A stretch of DNA of 6,056 nt from Rhodobacterales bacterium. Its GTDB lineage: Bacteria; Pseudomonadota; Alphaproteobacteria; Rhodobacterales; Rhodobacteraceae. The translations under genes and the position numbers were made by a program. Below, in pieces: positions 5,398 through 6,056 of this stretch. The notes beneath the pieces were generated by a model that did not search any database, was not told the origin of the DNA, and was given only the letters and a program-made list of their open reading frames with translations. The stretch's first letter is position 1. The number at the start of each line of letters is the position of its first letter. The stretch covers positions 1 to 6,056 of the forward strand of contig JANXPK010000381.1 of NCBI GenBank assembly GCA_025357355.1, in the 5' to 3' direction.

Positions 5398-6056
5398 CCG
5401 AAATTACCCGTATCCCACTTGCCGGTGTCATTGGCCATCCGGTCGCCCACAGTCGCTCGCCGACGCTGCACGCCTTCTGGCTGAAACGCTATGGGCTCAG
5501 GGGCTTCTATATCCCGATGGACGTCGCACAATCTGACCTCAAAGAGGTTTTGCAACTTCTGCCCAAGCTCGGCTTCGTCGGCCTTAACGTTACAATTCCG
5601 CACAAGGAAACCGTGCTGGCGCTGGCGGACGTCGTAACTGACCGCGCAGCGCTGATCGGGGCTGCCAACACGTTGATCTTCCGCAAGGATGGCAAAATCC
5701 ACGCCGACAATACCGACGGCACCGGCTTCATAGGCAACCTGCGCCAGCACGCCTTGAACTGGGACCCGCATGCGGGTCCGGTTGCAATATTTGGCGCAGG
5801 GGGGGCCGCCCGGGCCGTCATTTCGGCCCTCATTGAACTCGGTGCGCCGGAAATTCGCCTCGCCAACCGAACTCGCCAACGGGCAGAGGTTTTGCGCGCC
5901 GATTTTGGCGCCAAGCTTCAGGTCTATGACTGGGTTCAAGCAGCCAATATGCTTGACGGTGCCAAACTCGTCGTAAATGCCACCTCGCTTGGCATGACCG
6001 GCAAGCCTGACTTTCGCGTTCCGCTCGACGCGCTGGAGAGCGGATGTGTCGTCACC
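5394..6056 (+). CDS. aroE: Shikimate dehydrogenase AroE, C-terminus beyond window
   Basis: AroE reduces 3-dehydroshikimate to shikimate with NADPH in the cytosolic shikimate pathway to aromatic amino acids. The first 221 of roughly 275-280 residues are present. Seen in order: the shikimate-binding HSRSP (19-23), NVTIPHKE with catalytic Lys71 (65-72), GAANT (89-93), ADNTDGTGF with catalytic Asp108 (104-112), the dinucleotide-binding loop GAGGAAR (134-140), the NADP-phosphate motif NRTRQR (158-163) and NATSLGM (about 194-200). It starts with GTG inside the sequence GTGA, which also contains the maf stop, so the two are translationally coupled; AGAGGG lies 11 nt before the start. In related genomes coaE and dnaQ follow; they would lie beyond the right edge. 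The window edge truncates it; it is not a pseudogene. Confidence 0.97.
   Translation, partial: MTEITRIPLAGVIGHPVAHSRSPTLHAFWLKRYGLRGFYIPMDVAQSDLKEVLQLLPKLGFVGLNVTIPHKETVLALADVVTDRAALIGAANTLIFRKDGKIHADNTDGTGFIGNLRQHALNWDPHAGPVAIFGAGGAARAVISALIELGAPEIRLANRTRQRAEVLRADFGAKLQVYDWVQAANMLDGAKLVVNATSLGMTGKPDFRVPLDALESGCVVT

Overview
The window looks like a piece of an alphaproteobacterial chromosome, most likely Rhodobacterales or a close relative. The gene set and order (mnmG, mnmE, rho, hemJ leftward; maf, aroE rightward), the protein sequences and a GC content judged by eye to be in the upper fifties all point that way. Every gene is an intact-looking housekeeping gene. The two outer genes, mnmG and aroE, run off the window ends. 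I see no IS element, prophage, CRISPR array, tRNA or rRNA.

Layout. Positions 1-4396 hold a leftward (minus-strand) run: hemJ (protoporphyrinogen oxidase), rho (transcription terminator), mnmE and mnmG (the two subunits of the tRNA wobble-uridine modification enzyme). mnmE and mnmG are almost abutting, rho and mnmE are 22 nt apart, and hemJ and rho are 119 nt apart. Positions 4795-6056 hold a rightward pair, maf (nucleotide pyrophosphatase family) and aroE (shikimate dehydrogenase), joined by a GTGA stop/start overlap. The 398-base gap between the divergent hemJ and maf genes has no convincing gene.

Main interpretation. The window appears to be the chromosomal origin region. In Caulobacter and Rickettsia the origin lies beside hemE, between the rho/mnmE/mnmG/rsmG/parAB side and the maf/aroE/coaE/dnaQ side. 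Here the hemJ-maf gap occupies that junction. It contains one full match to the DnaA-box consensus TTWTNCACA, several weaker ones, two AT-rich tracts, an IHF-like site and inverted repeats. All genes point away from it. About 3.3 kb to the left, a perfect 16-bp palindrome TGTTTCACGTGAAACA, the bacterial parS (ParB-binding) sequence, overlaps the mnmG start codon. The genes are ordinary; the interesting content is this replication and segregation architecture embedded in and between them, including a parS site that dictates the first residues of MnmG.
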